A stretch of DNA of 64,000 bases, from contig NZ_JBAXHI010000009.1 of the NCBI RefSeq assembly GCF_037138995.1, forward strand, positions 62,001 through 126,000, written 5' to 3'. Below are positions 35,100 through 43,193 of the stretch, piece after piece. The position numbers and the translations under genes are program-made. The stretch is from Chlorohelix sp037138995. Lineage in GTDB: Bacteria; Chloroflexota; Chloroflexia; Chloroheliales; Chloroheliaceae. Each line of letters opens with the position of its first letter. Position 1 is the stretch's first letter. A model generated the notes under the pieces. The model saw nothing but the letters and a program-made list of their open reading frames with translations. It was not told the origin of the DNA and made no database searches.

Positions 35100-35931
35100 T
35101 AGCCGCAGCCTCCTGTTCTAACAATATTGGGTCGTAGAAACCGCCGTTGGAGTAATACGCGCCATTCTTGCTGTGGTTGCCAAGCAATAATTTGCCAAGA
35201 CCCTGTTCGATGCGCTCCAACCTAGCTTCCATAGCCACCAAACGGCTATCCATTTGCTCGATATTTTCGTGTTCGTGTTCAACTTCATGCGACTGATCGG
35301 TATGTTCTGCCAGTAATTGGCGCAAACGTGCTTCCAGTTCTTTCGCTTTTTCCTGTAGCGCGTCTATCATATCACCTTCTGGGTCGGGCAGGTTTTCCAC
35401 TCTACGATTTTCATCGCTATGCCCGTTTCGCATCGCTACCACCCGCGCCGGGACGCCTACCGCCGTTGTGTAAGGAGGCACATCTTTCAAAACCACCGCG
35501 CCGCCGCCAATACGTGCGCCCTTGCCGATGGTAATTGCTCCTAGTACCTTTGCGCCCACACCCACCAGCACATCGTCCTCGACAGTAGGGTGACGCTTGC
35601 CACGCTGTTTGCCTGTTCCACCTAGCGTAACACCTTGATAAAGCGTGATGTTGTTGCCGAGTTCGGCGGTTTCCCCAATTACCACGCCCGTACCATGATC
35701 TATGAACAAGCCTTGACCGATTTTTGCGCCCGGATGTATATCAATGCCCGTCAGGAAACGTGACAATTGGTTAATCAAGCGGGGAAAGAAAGGCACTTTC
35801 CATATATAGAGCCGATGCGCCAACCGATGAAACAGGATGGCATGTAGGCTTGGGTAAAGCAATGCCTCAAACACGTTACGCGCTGCCGGGTCGCGCTCCA
35901 TTATGGCTTTTATTTCATTTATGATTCCCAT
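35080..35931 (-). CDS. cysE: Serine O-acetyltransferase with coiled-coil C-terminal extension
   Basis: 283 residues. CysE/EpsC makes O-acetylserine from serine and acetyl-CoA, the cysteine precursor. Short N-terminal helical part (MERDPAARNVFEALLYPSLHAILFHR), then left-handed beta-helix hexapeptides: GIDIHPGAKIGQGLFIDHGTGVVIGETAELGN, TLYQGVTLGGTGKQRGKRHPTVEDDV, and GARIGGGAVVLKDVPPYTTAVGVPARVV. The catalytic His lies in FIDHGTG. Residues ~185-245 add a charged coiled coil (LQEKAKELEARLRQLL...EARLERIEQGL) not found in short EpsC proteins; it may mediate assembly with a partner. An attenuator-like structure precedes the gene. Confidence 0.93.
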   Translation of the reverse strand: MGIINEIKAIMERDPAARNVFEALLYPSLHAILFHRLAHRLYIWKVPFFPRLINQLSRFLTGIDIHPGAKIGQGLFIDHGTGVVIGETAELGNNITLYQGVTLGGTGKQRGKRHPTVEDDVLVGVGAKVLGAITIGKGARIGGGAVVLKDVPPYTTAVGVPARVVAMRNGHSDENRRVENLPDPEGDMIDALQEKAKELEARLRQLLAEHTDQSHEVEHEHENIEQMDSRLVAMEARLERIEQGLGKLLLGNHSKNGAYYSNGGFYDPILLEQEAAASVAYGI

Positions 35932-36245
35932 GTCTGGTTATCTCCTTGCAGGGTTCGTTCCCGCCATTCCACAGCGTATCCATTCTCTTTCCAGAAACAA
36001 AAAAGCCCGCCTTTCGGTACGGGACATCGAAGCGCATGCTTGGAAAATGGCAAGGCTAACGATGTCCCCAACTACACAGGCAAGGCTCTCCCTCAACGCT
36101 TTGAATTGCAGCGATGGGGCTAAAAGCGATTCTGGTTTCCAGAACGGCGCGTTTTACGCTATTCGGATGTGTTGGCGCGAATTTTCGCGATTGACCAGAA
36201 AACATGGTTTTATCAATTTGTCTGACTAAAGGTTTCCTTAGACGA
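35932..36245 (-). other. Structured leader region upstream of cysE
   Basis: 314 bp between the fmdB-like gene and cysE, both on the minus strand. It is unusually rich in hairpins: CGCGAA TT TTCGCG at 36176-36189, TTCTGG TTT CCAGAA at 36130-36144, and a 9-bp stem formed by 36021-36029 with 36060-36068. The last overlaps the terminator at 35999-36023, giving two mutually exclusive folds. The T-box core AGGGUGGNACCGCG and SAM or cobalamin cores are not evident. Confidence 0.5.
35999..36023 (-). terminator. Terminator/attenuator hairpin before cysE
   Basis: The minus strand reads CCCG TA CC GAAA GG CGGG C and then six T. The stem has a two-base bulge and a GNRA-type GAAA loop. It lies 68 nt before the cysE start, so it can terminate readthrough or control cysE by attenuation. 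Confidence 0.7.
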
Positions 36246-36587
36246 TTAAGCCGCAGATTCGGCTTTGCTGGTACTGGTACTTTTACTGGAATCCGTACTC
36301 GTACTGGTGCTGGTACTGGTATCGGTTTTCGCGCTGGCGCTGGTATCGGTCTTTGCGCTGCTACTGGTACTTTTACTAACGCCTGAATCTTCAGAACCGC
36401 TACCCTTGCGGCGATTATCATTAATATACCAGCCAGAACCTTTGAATACAATACCAGCCGGTGTGAACATCTTGCGAAGCTGATCCTGACCACATTCGGG
36501 GCAAGTCTTCAACAGCGGTGCGCTGAAGCTTTGCATCTTTTCAAACCGATGCCCACACTCTTCACATTTGTAGTCGTAAGTAGGCAT
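36246..36587 (-). CDS. FmdB-family zinc-ribbon regulatory protein with Ser/Thr-rich tail
   Basis: 113 residues. The N-terminal FmdB fold is clear: MPTYDYKCEECGHRFE, then KTCPECGQDQLRKMFTPAGIVFKGSGWYIND, with two CxxC pairs binding zinc. The last ~50 residues are a repetitive Ser/Thr/Lys tail (SASAKTDTSTSTSTSTDSSKSTSTS). FmdB was linked to formamidase/amidase expression; most homologues have no known role. The core is normal in length. Confidence 0.9.
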   Translation of the reverse strand: MPTYDYKCEECGHRFEKMQSFSAPLLKTCPECGQDQLRKMFTPAGIVFKGSGWYINDNRRKGSGSEDSGVSKSTSSSAKTDTSASAKTDTSTSTSTSTDSSKSTSTSKAESAA

Positions 36588-36754
36588 GAGTCTTCTTCCT
36601 CCTGAAAAACATTTTTGTTATAAAGATTTTTCTATATGGGCTGTGCCAAACTAAAAGCCGGCAATTTGCCAGCAATTTGAATTTTACAATAATCGAAGCT
36701 GAATGGCAATAAAGCTTGGGGAACACTTGAGTATAGGTTCTGAGAATCTTGCAG

Positions 36755-37261
36755 TTATTTGGGCATTTTAAGCCGAATTATATCTTTAAGTTCGTTAGGC
36801 GCAACAAGCAACACGGCATCGGTCATAGGTTTCACCAGTTGGTTGGAGATAACCGAGGTTTTGAGTTGCTGGTTTGTCCAGTCCGGCTGTATGAGCAAGA
36901 CACCTATAAGCATTACGCCTACCGCCAGCACGCCCTGTATGAAGCCCATTACCGCACCCAGCAAATGGTCAAGCCAGCCTAGAAAGAGCAACCCCACTAC
37001 AAAATAGAGGATGCTGGCAATCACACTCGCGGTAAGGCTCAGCACAATCACAATCGCCAGAAACGCCGCGCCTCTTGCCGCCTGCGGGTTATCAATAAAA
37101 CCAAAAAAGGATTTGGCGACTTGTTCACTGTAACTGCCTGCCAGAATCAAACCTAGTACCAGCCCAACTAACGCGATTGCCTGCCGTATTACCCCCCAGA
37201 CTGCGCTAACTACCGTAAAAGAGATCAGAATTGCAACTACCAGAATATCAAGAAAGCTCAT
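36755..37261 (-). CDS. CvpA family membrane protein
   Basis: 168 residues with four hydrophobic helices: MSFLDILVVAILISFTVVSAVWG, AIALVGLVLGLILAGSYSEQV, GAAFLAIVIVLSLTASVIASILYFVVGLLFLGWLDHLLGAVMGFIQGVLAVGVMLIGVLL (two to three helices). The GWLDHLLGAVMGFIQG segment is the CvpA hallmark. E. coli CvpA supports colicin V export and envelope function; the general role is unclear. Confidence 0.88.
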   Translation of the reverse strand: MSFLDILVVAILISFTVVSAVWGVIRQAIALVGLVLGLILAGSYSEQVAKSFFGFIDNPQAARGAAFLAIVIVLSLTASVIASILYFVVGLLFLGWLDHLLGAVMGFIQGVLAVGVMLIGVLLIQPDWTNQQLKTSVISNQLVKPMTDAVLLVAPNELKDIIRLKMPK

Positions 37262-37394
37262 AATTTTGCTCCGGCTAATCTTTTACGCCATCTTCTGCTA
37301 TTATAACTCTTATGGGCAGTAAAGGTTACAGGTTAGGTTACAATGGATAGTGCCACTTCAACCGCTGAGAATAAGCCGGAAAGTGAATTTAAGC

Positions 37395-38279
37395 CTAGAA
37401 AAAGCCCCACGGAACCTGACGGCGCGAGTTGAGTTGTGGAAAGCGCGGGTTTTGGGCTAAGCTTTCCAATCGCTTGAAAAAGATTTCAACCTCGCTAGGG
37501 TCAAGCATTTGATTTAATTGCGACTCCAGCTTTTTGGCTTTCACTTGATTGTTGGCAAGCTCCTGCAAATCCTGTGCAATATCTTCCGGTAGGGGCATTC
37601 CAGCATAATCCCACACAACGGTGCGAAGCTTCGGCACGCTGTTAAAGCACAGCCCATGGTCAATGCCCCAAACGAAGCCGTCCATTCCTAGCAAGAAGTG
37701 ACCGGGCTTGCGGTCGGCATTGTTGGTAATCAAATCAAAAATGGTAATGCGCTGAATTTCAAATTCATGCTCATCGCGAAAATCATAAAGGTTACGACTT
37801 TCGTCCGCATCAATGAAAAGCTGCATCGTGCCAACCCCATGCGGACCTTCACGAATAATCGTTGGAGGAATAAAAGACCAGCCAAACGCGCGGCAAACCA
37901 CATAGGCAGCGCACTCTCGCTGGTAGAGCGTACCGTTCGGAAAATCCCAAAGGGGCGCTTCCCCACGCATCGGTTTATAAACCGCCGCGTATTCTTTGCT
38001 CGTTTCCGGGTCGCATAGCATCGCCATAAAAGTGTAATTTGAGCCAGCTGGCATCAGCTTTAGCCCACGTACCTCCGCTCTTTCCAGCATCGCCAGCGCT
38101 TCTTCTTCGGTTTGTTTCAGTCGCCATGCCTTGCTGACTTCGGGATTAGGAGGGGTATTGCTGCGCTTGGGACGCATACGCGCGATTTTAAAAACCGTAC
38201 CCTCCGGCAAATATACCGGACGGATGTTATCATCACCCTGCGGTTGTTCCTGTTCATCATTATTACTAAGCTTAACCAT
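37395..38279 (-). CDS. SCO1664-family kinase-like protein (PI3/4-kinase-related)
   Basis: 294 residues from the ATG at 38279, preceded by GGCGAGGT. An in-frame TTG gives 24 more residues but has no ribosome site. Family blocks: LERAEVRGLKLMPAGSNYTF (nucleotide loop), AVYKPMRGEAPLWDFPNGTLYQRECAAYVV, PPTIIREGPHGVGTMQLFID, ITIFDLITNNADRKPGHFLLG (catalytic N/D loop), WGIDHGLCFN (metal-binding D in IDHG), and KLRTVVWDYAGMPLP. These proteins have a PI3K-like fold; the substrate is unknown. Often seen in Actinobacteria and Chloroflexota. Confidence 0.88.
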   Translation of the reverse strand: MVKLSNNDEQEQPQGDDNIRPVYLPEGTVFKIARMRPKRSNTPPNPEVSKAWRLKQTEEEALAMLERAEVRGLKLMPAGSNYTFMAMLCDPETSKEYAAVYKPMRGEAPLWDFPNGTLYQRECAAYVVCRAFGWSFIPPTIIREGPHGVGTMQLFIDADESRNLYDFRDEHEFEIQRITIFDLITNNADRKPGHFLLGMDGFVWGIDHGLCFNSVPKLRTVVWDYAGMPLPEDIAQDLQELANNQVKAKKLESQLNQMLDPSEVEIFFKRLESLAQNPRFPQLNSRRQVPWGFF

Positions 38280-38399
38280 ACGGTAAGACCTCGCCGCTAC
38301 TCCATCAGTTCCGGTAAGGGCGATTGTATTAAGCTTCGGGCGATGTGTCAATGCTAAGGAGATGTAACTCCACTAATTCGTCCCGTTTTGCCTATTTTG
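38280..38399. other. Intergenic region upstream of the SCO1664-like gene
   Basis: 120 bp of divergent intergenic sequence. It is expected to carry the minus-strand promoter; no motif stands out. Confidence 0.3.
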
Positions 38400-38638
38400 A
38401 CGAGCTATTTTATACTGCTGCCTGAAAGCGATTGTGGAGCGAATTTAGCTCCCTTGAGAAAGCGTTGGAATTGGTGCATGGGCTGTCGGCAAACGGGCAA
38501 AGCAAGGCTATTTTACGCAGGACGAAGCCGCGATTATCACCGGAAGTCGGGTAGTGGCAATTCCCGGATTCCAAGCGCTACACCCTCGCCACTTCTGAAG
38601 CGCTGAAACAGGAAATAGCGGCTTTTCTGGCAGAATAA
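38400..38638 (+). pseudogene. Frameshifted remnant of an unidentified gene
   Basis: Three adjacent peptide-like stretches lie in changing frames: ALELVHGLSANGQSK (from 38462), then GYFTQDEAAIITGSRVVAIPG (from 38506), then SKRYTLATSEALKQEIAAFLAE ending in TAA at 38636-38638 in the first frame again. Read together they give one plausible protein C-terminus interrupted by two compensating frameshifts. No start is found. I do not recognise the family. It may also be a sequencing-indel artefact. Confidence 0.5.
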
Positions 38639-38876
38639 GCAGGTTAAACGCTCGAACTAGGCAATAAACTAGTTGGAAGTAAGCCAGTCAAAAAATAAAA
38701 ATATCGGTTGATTGGAACAAGTTTTGCTATTTTACGCTAATTTGAGGGGATTATGCCTATCATTCCGATAAGAAATTGCCATAACCTAAGATATGATTTC
38801 ATAAAATTTGTTATAATAGTTTAAGGGTAGTATTTGTACCCACTCACAATGATTATATTTTTATAAGAGAATAAAA
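38639..38876. other. AT-rich intergenic region
   Basis: 238 bp after the gene remnant, increasingly AT-rich toward 38876, where the promoter of the next small gene should lie. Nothing else is seen. Confidence 0.3.
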
Positions 38877-39098
38877 ATGCGTACCTATTGGAATACTGAC
38901 CATTTCCGCCAAAGTCTGATGGTGGTGAACCTTGCCACCAAGGGATTTAGCCCGGAAGAATTAAAAGTGTTTTTCTACTATTTTTTTGATACCAGCGCCG
39001 ACCATTGGACTTTGAGCGACAAATATACTTGGGCGAAACTGCACGTGGATAATTTCCGTGCCGGTACACTTGAAATGGATGACGACGACGTGCGTTAA
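38877..39098 (+). CDS. Small hypothetical protein
   Basis: 73 residues beginning MRTYWNTDHFRQSLMVV and ending in an acidic tail (EMDDDDVR). It is rich in aromatic residues (FFYYFFDTSADHW). A weak AGAGAA precedes the ATG. No domain is recognised. The following hydrolase begins 34 bp later, so co-transcription is likely. Confidence 0.55.
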   Translation: MRTYWNTDHFRQSLMVVNLATKGFSPEELKVFFYYFFDTSADHWTLSDKYTWAKLHVDNFRAGTLEMDDDDVR

Positions 39099-39131
39099 TA
39101 CCGGGCGCAGTATAGACTCGCCTATTCATGA

Positions 39132-39956
39132 ATGGAAAATATGAGCAGCGAAGAATTTTTGGATACCACCCCACCGCCGCCTGACTTCCGTCTTAGCTAT
39201 GGCGCAGATATAAACAATTTTGGCGACTTGCGCCTACCATCTACCTCCGGTCCGCATCCGGTGGTCATTTTTGTGCATGGCGGCTACTGGAGAGCGCAAT
39301 ACGGTCTGGAATACGCCGGGCATGCATGCGCCGCGCTAACCGCTGCCGGAATCGCTACTTGGAATATCGAATACCGTCGTCGCGGAAACGATGGCGGCGG
39401 CTACCCCGGCACATTTCTAGATGTGGCGCGGGCTGCCGATTTCCTACGTGAAATTGCCCCCACCTATAACCTTGACCTGTCGCGAGTAGTGGTAACAGGA
39501 CATTCGGCGGGTGGGCATCTCGCCGCATGGTTGGCAGGTCGGTGGCATATACCAGTTGGTGACGAGCTATACACTCGTAATCCGCTACGCTTCAAAGGTG
39601 TAGCTCCATTGGCAGGAGTGTTGAACTTGCGTCGCGCTTGTGAGTTGCACTTGAGCGATAATGTGACCGAGCAATTTATGGGTGGCGCTCCGGCGGAATA
39701 CCCGGATCGCTACGCCTTTGCCTCGCCCGAAGAATTGCTGGCGTTAGGTGTGCCGCAGATAATCATTCATGGCACTGAGGATAGTTCTGTACCCTACGAA
39801 ATCAGCCTGAATTATTACGATACCGCCGTTGCGCTAGGGGATGAGGCTACCTTGATAACGCTGGAAGGGGCTGGACATTTTGAAATGGTTAACCCACACT
39901 CGGCAGAGTGGCAGCAGGTATTTGCCGCTATCACCGGGCTGTTAGGCAATAAGTAA
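39132..39956 (+). CDS. Alpha/beta hydrolase, kynurenine-formamidase/esterase-like
   Basis: 274 residues. Oxyanion-hole motif HGGYWRAQYG, nucleophile elbow VTGHSAGGHLAAW (Ser), acid Asp in HGTEDSSVPYE, and catalytic His in GAGHFEMVNP complete the triad. The HGGxW plus GHSAGGHLA combination resembles kynurenine formamidase-like and carboxylesterase BD-FAE families. Cytosolic; the substrate is unknown. No tryptophan-degradation genes are adjacent. Confidence 0.9.
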   Translation: MENMSSEEFLDTTPPPPDFRLSYGADINNFGDLRLPSTSGPHPVVIFVHGGYWRAQYGLEYAGHACAALTAAGIATWNIEYRRRGNDGGGYPGTFLDVARAADFLREIAPTYNLDLSRVVVTGHSAGGHLAAWLAGRWHIPVGDELYTRNPLRFKGVAPLAGVLNLRRACELHLSDNVTEQFMGGAPAEYPDRYAFASPEELLALGVPQIIIHGTEDSSVPYEISLNYYDTAVALGDEATLITLEGAGHFEMVNPHSAEWQQVFAAITGLLGNK

Positions 39957-40069
39957 TCTCAAATATAGAACCTTAAATTAGGACAAGGGATTGGAGTTTC
40001 TTTCTTCTGTGCAAAAGTTTCAACAATATCAACTAGATATGGAAATTGCAGCTGATTAGTTTGATTATT

Positions 40070-41470
40070 ATGAAAACGAAAATAATCCCATTCATTTTTG
40101 TGGTTTCGTTACTGCTAACCGCAGTTACCACGCTTTTTAGCCAGACTCAAACTACGCTGGCAGCTCCGGTTTTCGGTTCTTGCGAGTTTCGCCAATTGTG
40201 GAATTATAGCGATAAGGTAGTGGACGAAGTACCCGGATCGGGGCGAGGTTTTACATGGGGTTCCAACACTTTCGGCGTGTTTACCGAACCCTACCTGCAA
40301 GCGCCACAGGGCAAACGCGCAGTCCAGTATTTTGACAAGAACCGAATGGAATGGAACGGGTCGAGCCTAACCAACGGTTTGCTGACCAAAGAACTGGTGA
40401 CAGGTCAATTGCAGGTCGGTGATTTTTCTTTCAGCCAACGTGACTCATCCGAAATTCCGGTGGCGGGCGATAATAATGTGAACAACCCTTCGCCCACTTA
40501 TTTGTCCTTCAAGAATTTGGTGAGCCTTTTCCCCAGTTCAAACGCTGCTCCAAATCAAGTCGGGAAGCAAGTAGTCAATGCTTTAGATAGGAACGGGCAG
40601 GTTTATCAGTTGGTGATATTACCAGCCGCACTGACCATAGCCGCTTACGACTCAACCTTGAGCCATAATATCCCCTCCGTTTTTGCGGACTACCAGCATC
40701 GCAAAGGTCAAATCTGGAACGGTAAGCGTTTCGTAGAAGGAAATATCTTCACCGATAACCCGGTCTCCAACGTTTTTGGATTGCCCATCAGCGAAGCATA
40801 CTGGGTGCGGGCTACTGTTGGCGGCAAAGAGAAGGATGTGCTGGTGCAGTTGTTCGAGCGGCGCGTCCTCACTTACACCCCTTCCAACCCGTCCGAATTT
40901 CAGGTTGAGATGGGCAATGTGGGGCAACACTATGTTAACTGGCGCTATGAAGGCAAGCTAGGTGGAATGGCTGAATCCTGCCCTGCCAGCGCAATGCCTG
41001 TGGTGGTTTCCAATCCACGCATTTTTGCGGTTGGCGATTCGGTGATGCTTGGCGCTTCCGCCACATTAGAAAGTACATTTCCCAATATTGTAATAGATGC
41101 TGCGGTTAGTCGTCAGGCTTTTGCCGGGATTAATATTCTCAAGACGCAACGCGCTCGCGGCGCTTTGGGAGATGTGGTAGTGGTGCATCTCGGTAACAAC
41201 GGCACGTTCAGCCAAGCTGATTTCGATGATCTGATGGATGTGCTATCGGACGTGAGCGAAGTGGTTATTATCAATAACAAAGTACCGCGTTCGTGGGAAG
41301 AATCGAATAATGCTTTGCTCGCCGCCAATGCCAAACGCTATTCAAAAGTGTCGCTAATCAACTGGCATGACTTCGGTTACGCCAACCCCCAGTTCTTCTG
41401 GGAGGATGGCATTCACCTGCGCCCGGATGGGGCAAAAGCCTACGCGCAACTTATCGCAAGTAAGCTTTAA
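40070..41470 (+). CDS. Secreted shared-module protein fused to an SGNH hydrolase/esterase domain
   Basis: 466 residues from the ATG at 40070; a TTG eight codons earlier is possible. The signal peptide (MKTKIIPFIFVVSLLLTAV...TLA) precedes the module: FRQLWNYSDKVVDEVPGSGRGFTWG, VQYFDKNRMEW, LTNGLLTKELVTG, IPVAGDNNVNNPSPTYLSFKNL, HNIPSVFADY, SEAYWVRATVGG, LFERRVLTYTPSNP and VEMGNVGQHYVNWRY. Residues ~315-466 form an SGNH domain: AVGDSVMLGA (catalytic Ser block), VVVVHLGNNG (Asn), and WEDGIHLRPDGAKAYA (Asp/His). Such domains deacetylate or transfer acyl groups on glycans, as in the OatA C-terminus. The target may be surface polysaccharide. Confidence 0.87.
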   Translation: MKTKIIPFIFVVSLLLTAVTTLFSQTQTTLAAPVFGSCEFRQLWNYSDKVVDEVPGSGRGFTWGSNTFGVFTEPYLQAPQGKRAVQYFDKNRMEWNGSSLTNGLLTKELVTGQLQVGDFSFSQRDSSEIPVAGDNNVNNPSPTYLSFKNLVSLFPSSNAAPNQVGKQVVNALDRNGQVYQLVILPAALTIAAYDSTLSHNIPSVFADYQHRKGQIWNGKRFVEGNIFTDNPVSNVFGLPISEAYWVRATVGGKEKDVLVQLFERRVLTYTPSNPSEFQVEMGNVGQHYVNWRYEGKLGGMAESCPASAMPVVVSNPRIFAVGDSVMLGASATLESTFPNIVIDAAVSRQAFAGINILKTQRARGALGDVVVVHLGNNGTFSQADFDDLMDVLSDVSEVVIINNKVPRSWEESNNALLAANAKRYSKVSLINWHDFGYANPQFFWEDGIHLRPDGAKAYAQLIASKL

Positions 41471-41726
41471 ACCATAGCATTATCGCTTTAGGAAAGATTT
41501 CGGACAAGGGATTAATATACCCTTGTCTTTACTTTATCCCTTTTTCTGCACATCCTTTATTACATTCTGTAATTCATCGAGGGTAAAGATAGAATTACTT
41601 GGCTGGCTATTGGTTATCTATGAGAGGTGTGCCAACATTATTTGGCTTGAGTGGTATTATCTGGAAATGACTAGGGGGCAGTTCAACGGCACTCCGCGTG
41701 AAGCTAAACTGCCCTTCAATAACTCG

Positions 41727-42362
41727 TTATTTTCGCACCAACTTAATGCCGTGCTGCCAGTTCTGGGTTTTGACCATATATTTAATCCAGATCATTGCCA
41801 GCGGTTCAAGCAAGCGCGATTCCTCGATGCCGCCCATATCCACCACGCTCCAGCCGAAATCCTTGAGTAAGCCGGTGACGGTTTCTTTGGCGGCAGCATC
41901 GTTCCCTGCAATGAACATATCAAGCTGTTCGCCCAACAAGTCGGCTTGTATCATAACAGGGGCGGTGATAATGTTAAAGGCTTTTACTACATGTGCATCC
42001 GGTAGCTGGCGTTGCACAATCTCACCCGCCGAATCGCTGAAGCCGATGGCTAACGACGGTCCGGTAGCTCCAAAATTAAGCGGATTTGTAGCATCTATCA
42101 CCACTTTGCCCGCAAGGTTCTGTACACCCGCCAGTTGCAGGGCGTGTTCGAGTCCACCCCAATTGATCGCCACCACCACCAACTCGCCGAATTTTGCCAC
42201 TTCCTCGAAAGTTCCGGTTTTGCCGCCGGTTTTAGCCGTCCATTCTTGCAACTTTTCGCTGTTGGGTTCGCGTGAGCCGAGCAATACCGCATGCCCCTTT
42301 TTGATAAAGCCCTCACCTAGGGTTTGCCCGACTACGCCCGATCCGATTATGCCGATTTTCAT
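41727..42362 (-). CDS. NADPH-dependent F420 reductase-like oxidoreductase
   Basis: 211 residues from the ATG at 42362 with GGAGG five bases upstream. Rossmann start MKIGIIGSGVVGQTLGEGFIKKGHAVLLGSREP fits an NADP-binding loop (SRE after beta-2). Later blocks VVIDATNPL, GEIVQRQLPDAHVVKAFNII and MFIAGNDAAAKETVTGLLKDFGW follow the Fno/F420-reductase-like family (also called DUF-type NAD-binding in bacteria). It may use F420 made by the cofDE products elsewhere in this window, but F420 dependence is not proven. It is divergent from a TetR regulator with shared operators. Confidence 0.82.
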   Translation of the reverse strand: MKIGIIGSGVVGQTLGEGFIKKGHAVLLGSREPNSEKLQEWTAKTGGKTGTFEEVAKFGELVVVAINWGGLEHALQLAGVQNLAGKVVIDATNPLNFGATGPSLAIGFSDSAGEIVQRQLPDAHVVKAFNIITAPVMIQADLLGEQLDMFIAGNDAAAKETVTGLLKDFGWSVVDMGGIEESRLLEPLAMIWIKYMVKTQNWQHGIKLVRK

Positions 42363-42416
42363 GCTTGCCTCCACTACTTAAAAATCTTGAAATATATCTA
42401 TTACTATGCTAATATA

Positions 42417-42434
42417 ATACAGACCTGTCTGTAT
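42417..42434. promoter_or_regulatory. TetR operator site 1 (18-bp palindrome)
   Basis: ATACAGAC CT GTCTGTAT is a perfect palindrome between the divergent reductase and TetR genes, inside the region where both promoters must lie. Confidence 0.8.
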
Positions 42435-42448
42435 TTGTCTTAGTTATA

Positions 42449-42464
42449 TATACAGGTCTGTATA
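42449..42464. promoter_or_regulatory. TetR operator site 2 (16-bp palindrome)
   Basis: TATACAGGTCTGTATA. Its 12-bp core ACAGGTCTGTAT is the exact reverse complement of the start of site 1. The centres of the two sites are 31 bp apart, about three helical turns. Confidence 0.75.
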
Positions 42465-42489
42465 GTGTCAAGGGGGAAATTGATAAATA

Positions 42490-43080
42490 ATGAAAGAGAC
42501 GACAAGAGGCGCGAGTACCGCCCGTCAACAAATTCTGGATACTGCCAGCACACTGTTTTATCACAACGGCTTTCGTGCGGTGGGTATTGATACCATCGTG
42601 GAGCAATCGGGTGTGGCGAAGATGACGCTCTACCGCTATTTCCCCTCCAAAGACGACCTAATCGTGGCTTATTTAGAGCGTTCAAACCTCAGCTTTTGGG
42701 ACTGGTTCAAGCAAGCGATTGCTCCAGCAGGAGACGACTCACACCGCCAACTTTACGCTCTTTTTGAGGGGGTTGCTGCCCTTTGTGCCAGTCCGCAATG
42801 TTTGGGTTGCACTTTCCAGCATGCCGCCGCTGATTTTCCTAGCCTAGACCATCCGGGGCATCGCCTTGCCCTTGACCACAAACGGCAGGCGCTAGAACGA
42901 TTGCGCGAGATGGCAGCCAACGCAGGTGCGCCTGACCCCGTTGCTTTGGCAGAGCAGTTGCTGTTACTGATGGATGGGGCGTTCGTGGCAAGCCGCATGT
43001 TCGGCAAGGATAGCCACGCTCGGCAGGTAACGCAAGCGGCGGCGCTGCTGCTGGATACGCAATTGCCGCCACTTCACTGA
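42490..43080 (+). CDS. TetR/AcrR family transcriptional regulator
   Basis: 196 residues. The N-terminal HTH is typical: QQILDTASTLFYHNGFRAVGIDTIVEQSGVAKMTLYRYFPSKDDLIVAYL. The C-terminal ligand-binding part includes CASPQCLGCTFQHAAADFPSLDHPGHRLALDHK, similar to TetR_C_6/YjdC-type repressors, with three closely spaced cysteines that may sense redox or electrophiles. It probably represses itself and the divergent reductase through the palindromes at 42417-42464. Confidence 0.92.
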   Translation: MKETTRGASTARQQILDTASTLFYHNGFRAVGIDTIVEQSGVAKMTLYRYFPSKDDLIVAYLERSNLSFWDWFKQAIAPAGDDSHRQLYALFEGVAALCASPQCLGCTFQHAAADFPSLDHPGHRLALDHKRQALERLREMAANAGAPDPVALAEQLLLLMDGAFVASRMFGKDSHARQVTQAAALLLDTQLPPLH

Positions 43081-43193
43081 AATTACACCTGATTCAACCT
43101 GCTAATTTACCTTAAAGCGTTATTATAGTTAACGATACGCTAAACGGATTTTGCCAGTTTGGTCGTATTGCTTAATTAAAGGAGGTTGGATTT

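Noticed and set aside
35932..36245. T-box riboswitch for cysteine
   Set aside because: The location would fit, but I cannot find the AGGGUGGNACCGCG core or a convincing stem I specifier loop; only a generic attenuator is supported.
36204..36483. Low-complexity plus-strand ORFs (Gly/Thr and Val/Leu rich)
   Set aside because: They mirror the Ser/Thr repeat tail of the FmdB-like gene.
41698..42381. Plus-strand ORF of 227 codons opposite the F420-reductase-like gene
   Set aside because: Pure antisense shadow: the minus-strand frame carries the Rossmann motifs and ribosome site.
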